A stretch of 59,875 nt of DNA from Acidobacteriaceae bacterium (lineage in GTDB: Bacteria; Acidobacteriota; Terriglobia; Bryobacterales; Bryobacteraceae): NCBI GenBank assembly GCA_019233755.1, contig JAFAMD010000061.1, positions 1 through 59,875 of the forward strand, in the 5' to 3' direction. A model generated the notes under the pieces. That model worked only from the letters and a program-made list of their open reading frames with translations. It had not been told where the DNA came from and made no database searches. Below are positions 1-8,497 of the stretch, piece after piece. A program made the translations under genes and the position numbers. Every line of letters starts with the position of its first letter. The first letter of the stretch is position 1.

Positions 1-1490
1 TGTGCCCGTACCTGTTGACTCAGGAGCGCAACTGCACGTGTCTGCGATTCATCGGGGCCTGTCGAACCGGGTAATAGCCCACCGGTCAACATCCGTAGGC
101 GTTCATACGTGAGCCAGCTTCCGGACTGCACGTGGAGACCCAGCATGTTGGAATGAAACTGCTCGCGTACCGAAATGAAGCGGGTCATAACAGCTACACC
201 GACCTGACCGCCAAAGATACGAATGAAATGCATGAACCCCGAGAACGTAGCCGCTTTCGCCATACTTGTCAGGGCGCCCGCTTCGAGTCCCTCCAAGACG
301 ATGCTGCTTACCAACCCGACATACGTGCAACCAAACCCAGCCGCTAAAAGTAGTTCGACCGTCTCAAAACTGGTTCCCGCCCACGAGCTGTCGAGGTGTG
401 AACAGATCCAGCAACCTGCCGAAGCAGACGTGAGACCCACTGCGAGGATCAGACGTGCATCGGTGTAGATAATGAGTGCCGCGACTAACCAGACGACGAC
501 AAACATGGGCACGGCCACCCAGGCCAGTGCGTGACCGGTCTGAAGGGCCCGGTATCGCTGAACGTTCCCCAGGAACCCGGGGATGACCGTAATTGTGGAC
601 AAGTGCGCGAACTTGAACATGAAGATTGCTAAGCCAGCGATGATGATGTTGCGCCTATTTAGGAAATCAAGCTTCACAACAGGATTTGGCAGGAGCATCC
701 GTCTTACCCAGGCCGCGATCACCAGAAACAGCCCGGCAGCGAACATAGCGACTATTACTCCAGAGTGCAGCCAGTCAAGGCGTTCACCCTGATCGAGAGC
801 TCCGTAGAGCAGAGCCAGACCCAAGCTTAAGTAAGTGAACCCGCGCCAGCTCGGCTTCGGGTCCGCCGGTACACTGTGGCGGGGAATGCCGAAATAGATG
901 CAGATCATCATCAACGGCGTGAATATTGCGGCATTCCAAAAAATCCAGTGCCACGAGAGATGTTCGCTGTACCAGCCTTGAAGTACCGAGGCAATGTTAC
1001 TGACGAAAACTATGTCCAGCGCATAGGCCGCGATCCCGAAGATGATCAGCCGCTTCGGAAGGGCAGTCAGGACGAAGGTCATCGTTAGTGAGTAGAAGGT
1101 ACCCGAGGCGAGACCTGCAATCACTGTCAACGCCAACATCACCCATAAGCTCGGCGAGAACGGCAGCAGCAGAGATGTAAGCGTAAAGATCGCGGCAGCG
1201 GGCAGCAGGATCCTGCGCGGGCCTAATAGGGCGTTCACAAAGACGACAAAGACACCGCTGAACATCGTCGCCATATTGAGCGCGGTTGGAATCCAGGAAG
1301 CTTCATCGAACCCGAAGCCCGCGGCACCGCGGAGATCTGGCAATCCAACGCTAACCAGGCGGGCGTTCAGTGTGGCGATTCCTGCGCCCAGGAATACGCC
1401 CAAAATGCCGATAAACGGATGGGGGGAGAGCGGCGCCGGTGCTCGAGCCGCTGGTGCACTTGGCGCGATTTCAGCCCGTTCGGTCGACAT
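1..1490 (-). CDS. MFS multidrug efflux permease, DHA2/EmrB type (C-terminus cut by window edge)
   Basis: The reading frame is open from ATG 1488-1490 down to base 1 without a stop, so 496 codons are visible and the C-terminus lies outside the window. The protein is strongly hydrophobic, with a short cytosolic Ala/Pro-rich head and then at least a dozen likely membrane segments. The length is near the family norm of about 500 residues for 14-segment DHA2 transporters, so little is missing. It starts 16 bp after the stop of the EmrA-like adaptor gene on the same strand. That pairing is typical of proton-driven EmrAB/FarAB pumps that expel hydrophobic drugs or fatty acids across both membranes. 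The substrate cannot be read from the sequence. Confidence 0.85.
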   Translation of the reverse strand, partial: MSTERAEIAPSAPAARAPAPLSPHPFIGILGVFLGAGIATLNARLVSVGLPDLRGAAGFGFDEASWIPTALNMATMFSGVFVVFVNALLGPRRILLPAAAIFTLTSLLLPFSPSLWVMLALTVIAGLASGTFYSLTMTFVLTALPKRLIIFGIAAYALDIVFVSNIASVLQGWYSEHLSWHWIFWNAAIFTPLMMICIYFGIPRHSVPADPKPSWRGFTYLSLGLALLYGALDQGERLDWLHSGVIVAMFAAGLFLVIAAWVRRMLLPNPVVKLDFLNRRNIIIAGLAIFMFKFAHLSTITVIPGFLGNVQRYRALQTGHALAWVAVPMFVVVWLVAALIIYTDARLILAVGLTSASAGCWICSHLDSSWAGTSFETVELLLAAGFGCTYVGLVSSIVLEGLEAGALTSMAKAATFSGFMHFIRIFGGQVGVAVMTRFISVREQFHSNMLGLHVQSGSWLTYERLRMLTGGLLPGSTGPDESQTRAVALLSQQVRA

Positions 1491-1506
1491 AGAGAATTGC
1501 TCGCAC

Positions 1507-2745
1507 TTACTGCTCTTTTGCGTCTATGCGGACCGTCGCGATAACGGACAACCCATCGCTCAGCCGCTCGATATCCCGCTGTTTGGGATCGAGCACGATC
1601 TTTACCGGTACGCGTTGGACGATCTTGGTGAAATTGCCAGTGGCGTTATCGGGAGGCAGCAGCGCAAAGCTGGAACCACTTGCAGGAGAAAGATGGTCCA
1701 CTTTGCCGCTGAAGACTACGCCCGGGAGGGCGTCGACTCGCACCGTAGCAGGATCACCCGGATGCATATGCCGGACCTGATTCTCCTTGTAATTCGCCTC
1801 CACCCAGATATCGCTCTGAACCAGTGAGATGACCTGCGTTCCAGGACTTACAAACTGGCCGGGTAAGACCTTGCGTTCGCCTACTCGCCCGTCTTCCGGG
1901 GCCACAATGCGCGTGTACCCCAAGTTAGTACGCGCGACGACAAGGGCAGCCCGTGCTTGGTTCAGATCGGCTTTCAACAACATTTCCTGGGAACCAAGGA
2001 CAGCGAGTTGCCGCTTCTGTGCTTCCAATTCGGCGGTCTTGCTTGCCAATTCGGCATGAGCCTTTTTGAGATCGGCGTCCCGGCTTGCCAGCTGCGCCTC
2101 AGCGGTTGCAATTTGGGAATTCCGGCTTGCGACCTCAGCACGGTAGCCCTCCTCGGCGGCGACTACCTGTTCTACTTTCTGCCGGGTTGCAGATTCGACA
2201 GCAATCAGCGCTTCCTGGCGGCGGCGTTCGAGTTCTGTCTGCAGGGCGTTCGCCTCGGCCGCCTTCAAGGCGCTACGGGCGGTCGCGATGGTCGAATTCG
2301 CCGCGTTAACGCCGGCTTCCGCCGCCCCAATATCGGCTTGCGCCGCCTGAATTCCTGCCGCTGCCTGATCTATCCGAGCTTGCTGGAGCTCTTTCTGCCG
2401 CTGGTTGTTAACGAGTGCAGCTTCGCCCGCAGCTACTGCCGCCTCCGCCTGCTGCACCTGAGCGCGAAAGTCGTCGTCCCTTAATTGCACGAGCAACTGT
2501 CCAGCCTTCACGGCCTGGTAGTCCGAGACCAGTACGTTCGCGACGAGCCCGGCGGCCTTTGTACTTAGCGGAGTGAGGTCGGCGTGGGTGTAAGCGTCAT
2601 CAGTTGTTTGGTTTGCACGCTCACTCGCCCAACTGTTCCAATTGCCGGTGATCATGATCAGAATCGCCACCGCCATCACCAGCACAAGTCCAGGAACTGT
2701 CCAGGCTTTTGTCTTGGTCCGTATCGACTCACTTAGTGTCGCCAT
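1507..2745 (-). CDS. HlyD/EmrA-family membrane fusion protein
   Basis: This 412-residue periplasmic adaptor would connect the MFS pump to an outer-membrane channel. A single membrane anchor is visible at residues 16-34. It is followed by the TTDDAYTHAD motif (47-56) typical of EmrA/VceA adaptors and the first lipoyl half (about 57-90). A very long Ala/Glu/Gln-rich coiled coil spans about 95-270. The second lipoyl half contains APEDGRVGER (282-291), followed by a beta-barrel. No outer-membrane factor gene is in the window. The pump gene follows 16 bp downstream, so the two are probably one transcript. A TetR/MarR regulator is not visible here, but palindromes lie upstream in the intergenic region. 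Confidence 0.9.
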   Translation of the reverse strand: MATLSESIRTKTKAWTVPGLVLVMAVAILIMITGNWNSWASERANQTTDDAYTHADLTPLSTKAAGLVANVLVSDYQAVKAGQLLVQLRDDDFRAQVQQAEAAVAAGEAALVNNQRQKELQQARIDQAAAGIQAAQADIGAAEAGVNAANSTIATARSALKAAEANALQTELERRRQEALIAVESATRQKVEQVVAAEEGYRAEVASRNSQIATAEAQLASRDADLKKAHAELASKTAELEAQKRQLAVLGSQEMLLKADLNQARAALVVARTNLGYTRIVAPEDGRVGERKVLPGQFVSPGTQVISLVQSDIWVEANYKENQVRHMHPGDPATVRVDALPGVVFSGKVDHLSPASGSSFALLPPDNATGNFTKIVQRVPVKIVLDPKQRDIERLSDGLSVIATVRIDAKEQ

Positions 2746-3212
2746 TTTCCTCCCAACGCGGACGTCACACGCCCAGCACCGGGCATGGTGAGTCCCGAAC
2801 TAGACTGCAGGTGAGATCGCGGAAGCGATCCATTGGACTGAAATTGAGACCTGCCGACTATCAGCACAACAGCAGCGGATTCCCGCGCGGCGTCGAGTAG
2901 CGCGTCCTTGACAAGTCTGTCTCGTGCCGCGTGTCCGGATGGCTCAACCACGTGAATCACCGAGAGGTTTGCGCGGCGACTGCGCCGCGCAGCTCGCTAT
3001 AGCGAGCACTCTTTCAGAAGCCGAGTTTATCGCAATAGCGCTCTCCTCTAAATAGTGAGTCGGCGCAAACGGGGACTCAGCCCGAGAAAGTCTTTTCCGG
3101 TATCGTATACACATGATCGACTGGGTAAGCATGAAAGCTGTTTGACCTCTCTGCGCGTCCGCGGCGGCAACACCGGTTCGCGTAAGAAGATTTATGGATG
3201 AGGGTGCAACTC
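2746..3212. other. Intergenic region between divergent efflux and dehydrogenase genes
   Basis: About 470 bases separate the efflux operon (minus) from the ACAD-like gene (plus). The stretch holds a small inverted repeat (GATCGC-GGAA-GCGATC, 2815-2830), a strong GC hairpin (2971-2990) and a 16-bp perfect palindrome (2992-3007). I see no convincing gene. A 75-codon GTG-started minus-strand frame (2733-2960) looks faintly like the tail of a universal stress protein but overlaps the adaptor start and is not called. Confidence 0.5.
2971..3007. promoter_or_regulatory. Adjacent GC hairpin and 16-bp palindrome, candidate operator
   Basis: GCGCGGCG-ACTG-CGCCGCGC (2971-2990) is a perfect 8-bp stem. 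One base later comes GCTCGCTATAGCGAGC (2992-3007), a perfect uninterrupted palindrome of the size bound by TetR-like dimers. Both lie between divergently transcribed genes, about 190 bases before the ACAD-like start and 245 before the efflux adaptor start. The regulatory role is inferred from position and symmetry only. Confidence 0.4.
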
Positions 3213-4364
3213 ATGACTCATGACGCAGCCGTTTTGAAAGCCCAGGAGATCGCCAGTCGCGTGCTGGCGCCATCCGCAGGGCAAAACGACAAGGCGGGAC
3301 GATTCTCTACCGAGGCTGTCGAGTCGCTCGGTGAGTCCGGACTGCTTGGGCTGATGCTACCGGTGGATGTTGGCGGTTCGGGGTTGGGTCCCCGCACCTT
3401 TGCGGCTGTTGTCGCAACGCTCGCCGAGGCAGACGCTTCCGTCGCCATGGTCTACCTTATGCACGTCCTTGGCGCCACGGCGATTTCGGCGGCGCGTCCC
3501 AGCGCGGCTCAGGCAGTCACGCCCATACTGCGGGAGATCGGCGCCGGCCGGCATTTATCCACTCTCGCGTTCAGTGAGGCCGGCTCGCGCAGCCATTTCT
3601 GGGCGCCTGTATCCCGTGCACATCGGAATGGTAACGGCGTACGCATCAGCGCCAAGAAATCATGGGTGACCAGTGCGGGTCATGCGCAGAGCTATGTGGT
3701 TTCTTCGCTTGCCCCTGAAGGAGCGGGGCCTACCGATTCGACCCTCTACGTACTTCCAGCGAAGACGCGCGGCCTTTCGGTTGTAGCACCCTGGGACGGT
3801 TTGGGACTCAGGGCCAATGCCTCTGCGCCGATTGCGCTGGAGGACTGCCAGGTTCCGTCTCAGTTTCAGCTTACTGATGACGGCGCAGGCTTTCAGGCCA
3901 TGCTAAACCTGGTGCTCCCGCTGTTTAGTTTGGGGACGGCAGGGGTGGCCCTGGGACTGTGTCGAGCGGCAGTTACCGGAACTGCAGCGCACCTCAAAAG
4001 CGCGAAATTCGAGCATCTCGGCCAGAGCCTCGGCGAGAGCCTGCCTACGCTACGCGCGCAACTAGCGGCGATGCAGATTGATACCGACGGACTCGCGGCG
4101 CGCACCGACGATTTGATTGAGCATCTTGAGAAGCCCCGCGAGACGACCATGCTGCGCGTGCTTGAGACCAAAGCCGCTGCAGGCGACGTCGCTATCAGCG
4201 TTACCTCAGCAGCAATGCGCGTTTGCGGCGGTGCGGCGTTCTCAAAGCATTTGAGCATCGAACGCCTGTTCCGAGATGCGCACGCGGGCGCTGTCATGGC
4301 GCCAACGGGCGATGTTCTGCGCGAGTTCATCGGGAAGTCACTGTTGGGAATGCCGCTGTTTTAA
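3213..4364 (+). CDS. Acyl-CoA dehydrogenase-fold flavoprotein without the canonical catalytic Glu
   Basis: The protein is 383 residues with the normal acyl-CoA dehydrogenase layout: helical N-domain, beta middle domain (AFSEAGS, KSWVTSAG) and a C-terminal helical bundle with a CGGAAF segment before the final helices. In ordinary ACADs a Glu in a YEG-like loop abstracts the alpha proton. Here the equivalent stretch near the end reads HAGAVMAPTGD, so that Glu is absent. Related ACAD-fold enzymes without it are flavin monooxygenases (DszC, SfnC) or other specialised types, so a dehydrogenase role is not assured. ATG 3213 is chosen because AGGGTG (3201-3206) sits 6 bp before it. An in-frame ATG at 3198 would add five residues. 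The PhnD-like gene follows 98 bp downstream on the same strand. Confidence 0.8.
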   Translation: MTHDAAVLKAQEIASRVLAPSAGQNDKAGRFSTEAVESLGESGLLGLMLPVDVGGSGLGPRTFAAVVATLAEADASVAMVYLMHVLGATAISAARPSAAQAVTPILREIGAGRHLSTLAFSEAGSRSHFWAPVSRAHRNGNGVRISAKKSWVTSAGHAQSYVVSSLAPEGAGPTDSTLYVLPAKTRGLSVVAPWDGLGLRANASAPIALEDCQVPSQFQLTDDGAGFQAMLNLVLPLFSLGTAGVALGLCRAAVTGTAAHLKSAKFEHLGQSLGESLPTLRAQLAAMQIDTDGLAARTDDLIEHLEKPRETTMLRVLETKAAAGDVAISVTSAAMRVCGGAAFSKHLSIERLFRDAHAGAVMAPTGDVLREFIGKSLLGMPLF

Positions 4365-4462
4365 AGAACGCGCAAGACGGGCGCGGTGTCAAGCGCGCCG
4401 CTCGAAGATCGACGGGAGTTAGTTTGCTGTTTGGCGCTTTTGACAACAACCGTGGAGGCCTT

Positions 4463-5317
4463 ATGAGCAAAACAATCTGGGTGGGAGCTGTCGCCTACCA
4501 TCCGAAAGTGGTTACGATTTGGGAGGGGATGCAGCGCTATTTTCACGAGGAAGCGCATCTTCCGGTCGAGGTCGTACTCTTTCAGAGCTACGAGGCGCAG
4601 GTCATCGCGCTGCTAGCCCAACCGGGCGAGCCCGTGCCGCGTATCGATATCGCCTGGAACACAAACCTCGCCTACCTGCAAGCCGATGAGTGGAGCGGCC
4701 ATGCCTGCCGCGCGGTCGCCATGCGCGACACCGATCTCGGCTGGATGACAAAGATTGTCGCTGCCACTGGAGGTCCGATTTCTACGCTCGCGGATTTGAA
4801 AAATCGGACGCTCGCACTTGGCAGCCGAGATAGCGGACACGCAGCTATTCTGCCCGTTCACTTTTTGGAGCAGCAAGGCATGCGCGAAGGCCGGGACTAC
4901 CGCACGCTGCGCTTCGACAGCGACGTAGGGAAACATGGTGATACCGGGACGAGCGAAGTGGAGGTAGTGCGCGCCGTGCTGGACGGGCGAGCCGACGCCG
5001 GCGCTATCGGCAGCCCCTTCTGGAGCACTGTCCGCAGCGAGCGCCTGGTGCCGGAAGGCGGCCTTCGCGAGATATGGTCCTCCCCGACCTACAACCATTG
5101 CATGTTCACGGCGCGGGCTGACCTTGACCTTGAACGGGAGCACAGGTTCGCCGAAGCACTCTCAGCCATGAGCTACGACAACCCGGTTCATCGCTCTATA
5201 CTCGACGCCGAAGGACTTCAGCGTTGGCTACCGCCTCACGTGGATGGTTACGCTGAACTGCGGCAAGCCGCGGCCCAACAGGGATTCTTCAAGCCGCTAT
5301 TTGCCGAGTCAGTCTGA
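4463..5317 (+). CDS. PhnD/SsuA-like substrate-binding protein lacking a signal peptide
   Basis: The 284-residue protein resembles periplasmic binding proteins for phosphonate or sulfonate ABC importers: an early GAVAYHP strand, a TLADLKNRTLALGSRDSGH segment at the domain crossover, and DGRADAGAIGSPFW in the ligand-cleft region. The start ATG 4463 is fixed by GGAGG at 4454-4458. From this start the N-terminus (MSKTIWVGAVAYHP) is not a signal peptide, so the protein should be cytosolic and may be a sensor, ligand carrier or enzyme partner. No ABC permease or ATPase is nearby. The ACAD-like gene is upstream on the same strand, and the radical SAM gene converges 4 bp downstream. Confidence 0.75.
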   Translation: MSKTIWVGAVAYHPKVVTIWEGMQRYFHEEAHLPVEVVLFQSYEAQVIALLAQPGEPVPRIDIAWNTNLAYLQADEWSGHACRAVAMRDTDLGWMTKIVAATGGPISTLADLKNRTLALGSRDSGHAAILPVHFLEQQGMREGRDYRTLRFDSDVGKHGDTGTSEVEVVRAVLDGRADAGAIGSPFWSTVRSERLVPEGGLREIWSSPTYNHCMFTARADLDLEREHRFAEALSAMSYDNPVHRSILDAEGLQRWLPPHVDGYAELRQAAAQQGFFKPLFAESV

Positions 5318-5321
5318 GAGT

Positions 5322-6350
5322 TCATGCACAGTTGAAGATTCTTGCCAGCCTGTTCGCGTGTTCGCCTTCGCGCTCGAAAGCCAGCCGGACCGCGGCGAAG
5401 GCCTCGGAGAGAGGAAAAATGTCGTGCGTAACAAGCAGATCGGCATCCTCCGCCCCGACGGGATGCCAGTACACACCCTCAGCAGTGATCGTGACTTCCG
5501 GCACTAAATCGACTCGAGCAACGGCGACACCTTCAGTGGCGGAACCAAGCAACGCGATGCGGCGTATGACTCGGTCTTCTGCCGCAATGTTCTCCGAGTC
5601 GAGGAATTGACGGAACTCTTCAGCCTCGGCATCGGTCGAAACGGTCGCGGCCAATCGCACTCGAAAACCTTGCGCACGAGCGCGCCGGATACCTTCCCGC
5701 GCGCGCGCCCATGTGCCCGGCCCGCGATGGAGGTCGTGCAGCTTTGGCGTCGCGCTGTCCAAGCTGATTTGCAGGACGATTCGATCACGAGGCAAGTCTC
5801 GCAAGCTCTCCACGCGTCGTCCGGAAAACAACATTCCGTTGGTCAGGACTGTGGTCGGAGCGGCGGCAGCGCAAGAAAGCAGAATCTCGCCGATGTCTTC
5901 GAGCAGAAACGGTTCGCCTCCGGTCACGAAGATTTCCTTCACACCAAGGTCCGCCGCTTCGCGAGCGATCCGCTGTACACGCGCGAGCCCCAGTTCCCGT
6001 CGGGGCGCGGTGGGCGAGGAACGCACACAACAGTAGTCGCAACGCAGGTTACAGTCGAAATTCGTATAGAGCCAAAGCCGCGAGCCCACCGGCCGATTGT
6101 CTTCGGCAGGCGCCGGAACAGTTCCGCAGCGGAAGACCCACCGCGCACGGCCTTTTTCGACCGCAGCCTCTACAAGCGAATTCCCGGTGAACCGGCACCA
6201 CGTTTCCAACTCAGGTCCGATGCTTTCTTCGTCACTGACAACCGCGACCAAATCGCCCGGCCGGCTGCGGCGCAGCACAGCGATCAGCTCAGGCAAGAGG
6301 CCAGACGCGAACGTCTTCCGCCTGATATCCAGATCGATGTCAGCCTTCAT
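5322..6350 (-). CDS. Radical SAM enzyme with N-terminal TusA-like domain (cysteine lost)
   Basis: This 342-residue protein begins with a domain (about 3-75) that aligns by eye with the sulfur carrier TusA/SirA: a PGD turn at 31-33 and a WCRFTGNSLVE end. At the place of the TusA Cys-Pro it has Ala15-Ser16, so it cannot carry a persulfide there. A radical SAM core follows, with C100-x3-C104-x2-C107 for the 4Fe-4S/SAM cluster, GGEP at 144-147 and the usual (beta/alpha) pattern. The C-terminus is short (ending NCA), with no SPASM or selenodomain-like Cys cluster. It is the last gene of the six-gene minus-strand operon, 12 bp after the secreted protein gene. The substrate is unknown, and the GT neighbours suggest a glycan, lipid or small-molecule modification. 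Confidence 0.8.
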   Translation of the reverse strand: MKADIDLDIRRKTFASGLLPELIAVLRRSRPGDLVAVVSDEESIGPELETWCRFTGNSLVEAAVEKGRARWVFRCGTVPAPAEDNRPVGSRLWLYTNFDCNLRCDYCCVRSSPTAPRRELGLARVQRIAREAADLGVKEIFVTGGEPFLLEDIGEILLSCAAAAPTTVLTNGMLFSGRRVESLRDLPRDRIVLQISLDSATPKLHDLHRGPGTWARAREGIRRARAQGFRVRLAATVSTDAEAEEFRQFLDSENIAAEDRVIRRIALLGSATEGVAVARVDLVPEVTITAEGVYWHPVGAEDADLLVTHDIFPLSEAFAAVRLAFEREGEHANRLARIFNCA

Positions 6351-6362
6351 CCGGCCTTTCGT

Positions 6363-7103
6363 TTATTCCGCTTTTATCCAGGTATTGGAGCCTGTCAGCT
6401 TAACCGACACGGGAGCAAGGGAGAGATGCAGGGGTTTTCCATCGGCGGTGCCGCGGTGCTCCGTTGAGACCAGCAGAGGACCTGCTTTTTGGTAGCCTGC
6501 CCACGTCGCAATCACAAGGCTGGGCTTCTTGGGTCCACCCCGACGATAGATAAATTCCTCGATCCGGTTGTCAGACCCGACGTAAAGCTCCCAAGTATCT
6601 CCGGGCGTGAAGCCGCCAGCCTCCTTAGGATATTTCACCACCACCCGCCTGGCCGATCCCTTTCCCAGCGGTAATTTTTGCATACCTTCATCGGTCACGG
6701 TGGCGCTGGTGTCCCAGTAGGCATGGAAGGGGAACAGAAGCCAATAGTTATCGTTGACGAAAGCCGGTTCAATCTGGTCCTTCACGTTGGCAGGCGCGTT
6801 GTTGAGCTGAGACTGAAGATAGGTAGCTTTCACCGGCTTGCCCTCCTTATCTTTCCCCTCGTAGGAGATTCGGCCGGTCTTGGGCTCCCATTCCCATGAA
6901 CGGGAGAGATTCAGTCCGGTCAATTGGAGGTTGAAGGAATAGCGGATCGCTTCAATTTGCCCATATGAATCAAGGCCATACGTTTTGACTATCTGCTCGA
7001 GAATGGGCGCGCGGGTCTGCGCGCGAGAAGTCGCGGGGAGGATCAACAGCAGCATGCTGAAGGCTAAAAGGCGGGTCACACCGAGTCGGCTCAAGTTTGT
7101 CAT
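6363..7103 (-). CDS. Secreted protein of unknown function
   Basis: The 246-residue product has a clear Sec signal peptide (basic MTNLSRLGVTR, hydrophobic core, cleavage near SRAQ). It then has an all-beta-looking body rich in Tyr and Trp that resembles outer-membrane lipoprotein-carrier (LolA-like) folds. I do not recognise the family with certainty. The start ATG 7103 overlaps the stop of the membrane glycosyltransferase as ATGA and has AAGGAAGGA upstream. This start is preferred over a much longer frame reaching 7511 that would overlap the previous gene. It probably acts in the periplasm or outer membrane on the product of the upstream transferases. Confidence 0.75.
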   Translation of the reverse strand: MTNLSRLGVTRLLAFSMLLLILPATSRAQTRAPILEQIVKTYGLDSYGQIEAIRYSFNLQLTGLNLSRSWEWEPKTGRISYEGKDKEGKPVKATYLQSQLNNAPANVKDQIEPAFVNDNYWLLFPFHAYWDTSATVTDEGMQKLPLGKGSARRVVVKYPKEAGGFTPGDTWELYVGSDNRIEEFIYRRGGPKKPSLVIATWAGYQKAGPLLVSTEHRGTADGKPLHLSLAPVSVKLTGSNTWIKAE

Positions 7104-8497
7104 GAACGTCCTTCCTTGTTGAATTGAACAGGTGTTGTTTTGGATACGTCCCCCGGGCTTCCGGATACCGAAATCGCGTGCTCGGGTAATAGGGTTGACT
7201 GAGCTAGTCCGCTTGAGTATCGAGGCACCGCCGGCCGCATGAGCCGGCGCAATGCAAGCATCGCAGCGGCCGTTGCCAAGCATCCGTATTCCAGCAGCAT
7301 TACCCAACCGGGAAGCGCCCCCCAAGGACGGCCTAGTGTGCGCCAGTGCCACATGACGTAAGTGGGGATAATGCTCACCGTCCAGAGGATGATCAGCAGC
7401 GTCGAGGCCGACGTTAGAAATGGCAGCAGCCAGAGAAGATACCAGGGGAATACGGCGGGTGCGCACAAAAGAGACGCTGCCATTGGCCAGGCAAATACGT
7501 GCGGAGACCACTCGGGCGCTGCGCTTCTTAGCCAGGTTGCAGTTACTAATCCGACGAGCACTGCCAGCCCAGCCAGCAACTGCGGAGACGCTATTCGATC
7601 GAGTGCGGCAAATACGGGACCATTAAAGCGCCAACTCCGCACATACGTACCAAACGAGCCGATCGGAATGCGACCGTGATTCAGAAATGGCACGTACAGG
7701 AGTCCGACCACGGCTGCCGCCAGCGCAGCGTCGCGCAGGCGAACCCGCTTCCAGTAGAGAGGCACGAGTACGATCGGGAGAAATTTCACTGCTACCGCCA
7801 GCCCAAGTGCGACGGCCGCTGTCGCGCGCCATCGGCGCCCCAGCGCAGCGGCGGACACCAGTAACAATAGCGCGCCAACAATGTCAACGTGACCGCTTCC
7901 CGCCACCTCAATAGCCAACAATGGATTCCAGGCGTACGCGAGAACCAGGTGCGTTCCCTGCCGGCTACAACGCAGCACATCGAGCAACACGAAAACAATT
8001 GCGAACTCGCAAACCACAAATGCCAGTTTCAGTGCAAACGTGGACTCCTGAATCGCCGTTACCGCGCGGAAAAAAAGCTGCGCCCCTGGCGGATATGGGC
8101 TCGGTAGATCCGGGTTGTTCAAGTTGCGGGTTTCCGGGGTATGCAGCCCCTTAGCGGCAGGATCGCTGGGAACGACAAGATAAGGGTTGTAGCCGAGCCG
8201 CTGCAGGCGGCCATCCCAAAGATATCGATAAATGTCTTCATCGGGGCCCGAGGGCATCCGAAGAAATGGAAGATGCCATAGAGCGGCCAGAACGAGCCCG
8301 ATGACGACAACGCGCCGTGGAAATTTTGGCGTAGAGAAGAACTCACGGATCGCGAGGAGGTAGACGATGCAAGCAAGCGTCAAAGAGGCCATGAAGTACG
8401 GTCCACCCCTATCGCCGAAGTTGCGTGAACAGATCGTCAGCGCCACGCACAACGTGGCGCCGAGTATGTACACTCTCCACGCGGGGGGGATCTTCAC
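7100..8497 (-). CDS. Polytopic GT-C glycosyltransferase (GT87/DUF2029-like)
   Basis: The 465-residue integral membrane protein has about 11-13 hydrophobic segments. Its first extracytoplasmic loop carries GPDEDIYRYLWDGRLQ and a PYPPGAQ element, the acidic loop pattern typical of GT-C mannosyl/arabinosyl-type transferases that use polyprenyl-phosphate sugars. GTG 8497 is chosen because it overlaps the stop of the DUF2064 gene as GTGA and has AAGAAAGAA just upstream. An ATG at 8542 would add 15 residues inside the previous gene. It would take the lipid-linked sugar made by the DPM1-like neighbour and transfer it outside the membrane. The acceptor is unknown. Confidence 0.75.
   Translation of the reverse strand: MKIPPAWRVYILGATLCVALTICSRNFGDRGGPYFMASLTLACIVYLLAIREFFSTPKFPRRVVVIGLVLAALWHLPFLRMPSGPDEDIYRYLWDGRLQRLGYNPYLVVPSDPAAKGLHTPETRNLNNPDLPSPYPPGAQLFFRAVTAIQESTFALKLAFVVCEFAIVFVLLDVLRCSRQGTHLVLAYAWNPLLAIEVAGSGHVDIVGALLLLVSAAALGRRWRATAAVALGLAVAVKFLPIVLVPLYWKRVRLRDAALAAAVVGLLYVPFLNHGRIPIGSFGTYVRSWRFNGPVFAALDRIASPQLLAGLAVLVGLVTATWLRSAAPEWSPHVFAWPMAASLLCAPAVFPWYLLWLLPFLTSASTLLIILWTVSIIPTYVMWHWRTLGRPWGALPGWVMLLEYGCLATAAAMLALRRLMRPAVPRYSSGLAQSTLLPEHAISVSGSPGDVSKTTPVQFNKEGRS

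Noticed and set aside
2815..2830. GATCGC-GGAA-GCGATC inverted repeat as a regulatory site
   Set aside because: A 6-bp stem is common by chance in this GC content. The larger palindromes nearby are better candidates.
2733..2960. 75-codon minus-strand frame resembling the tail of a universal stress protein
   Set aside because: Overlaps the adaptor gene start, begins at GTG without an RBS, and the resemblance is weak. At most a decayed fragment.
5322..6350. Arsenosugar radical SAM ArsS
   Set aside because: TIGR04282 is nearby, but this protein lacks the Cys-rich C-terminal domain and instead has a TusA-like N-terminus.
6363..7511. Long form of the secreted protein starting at 7511
   Set aside because: Would bury the signal peptide and overlap the GT-C gene by 400 bases. 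The ATGA-coupled start at 7103 has an RBS.
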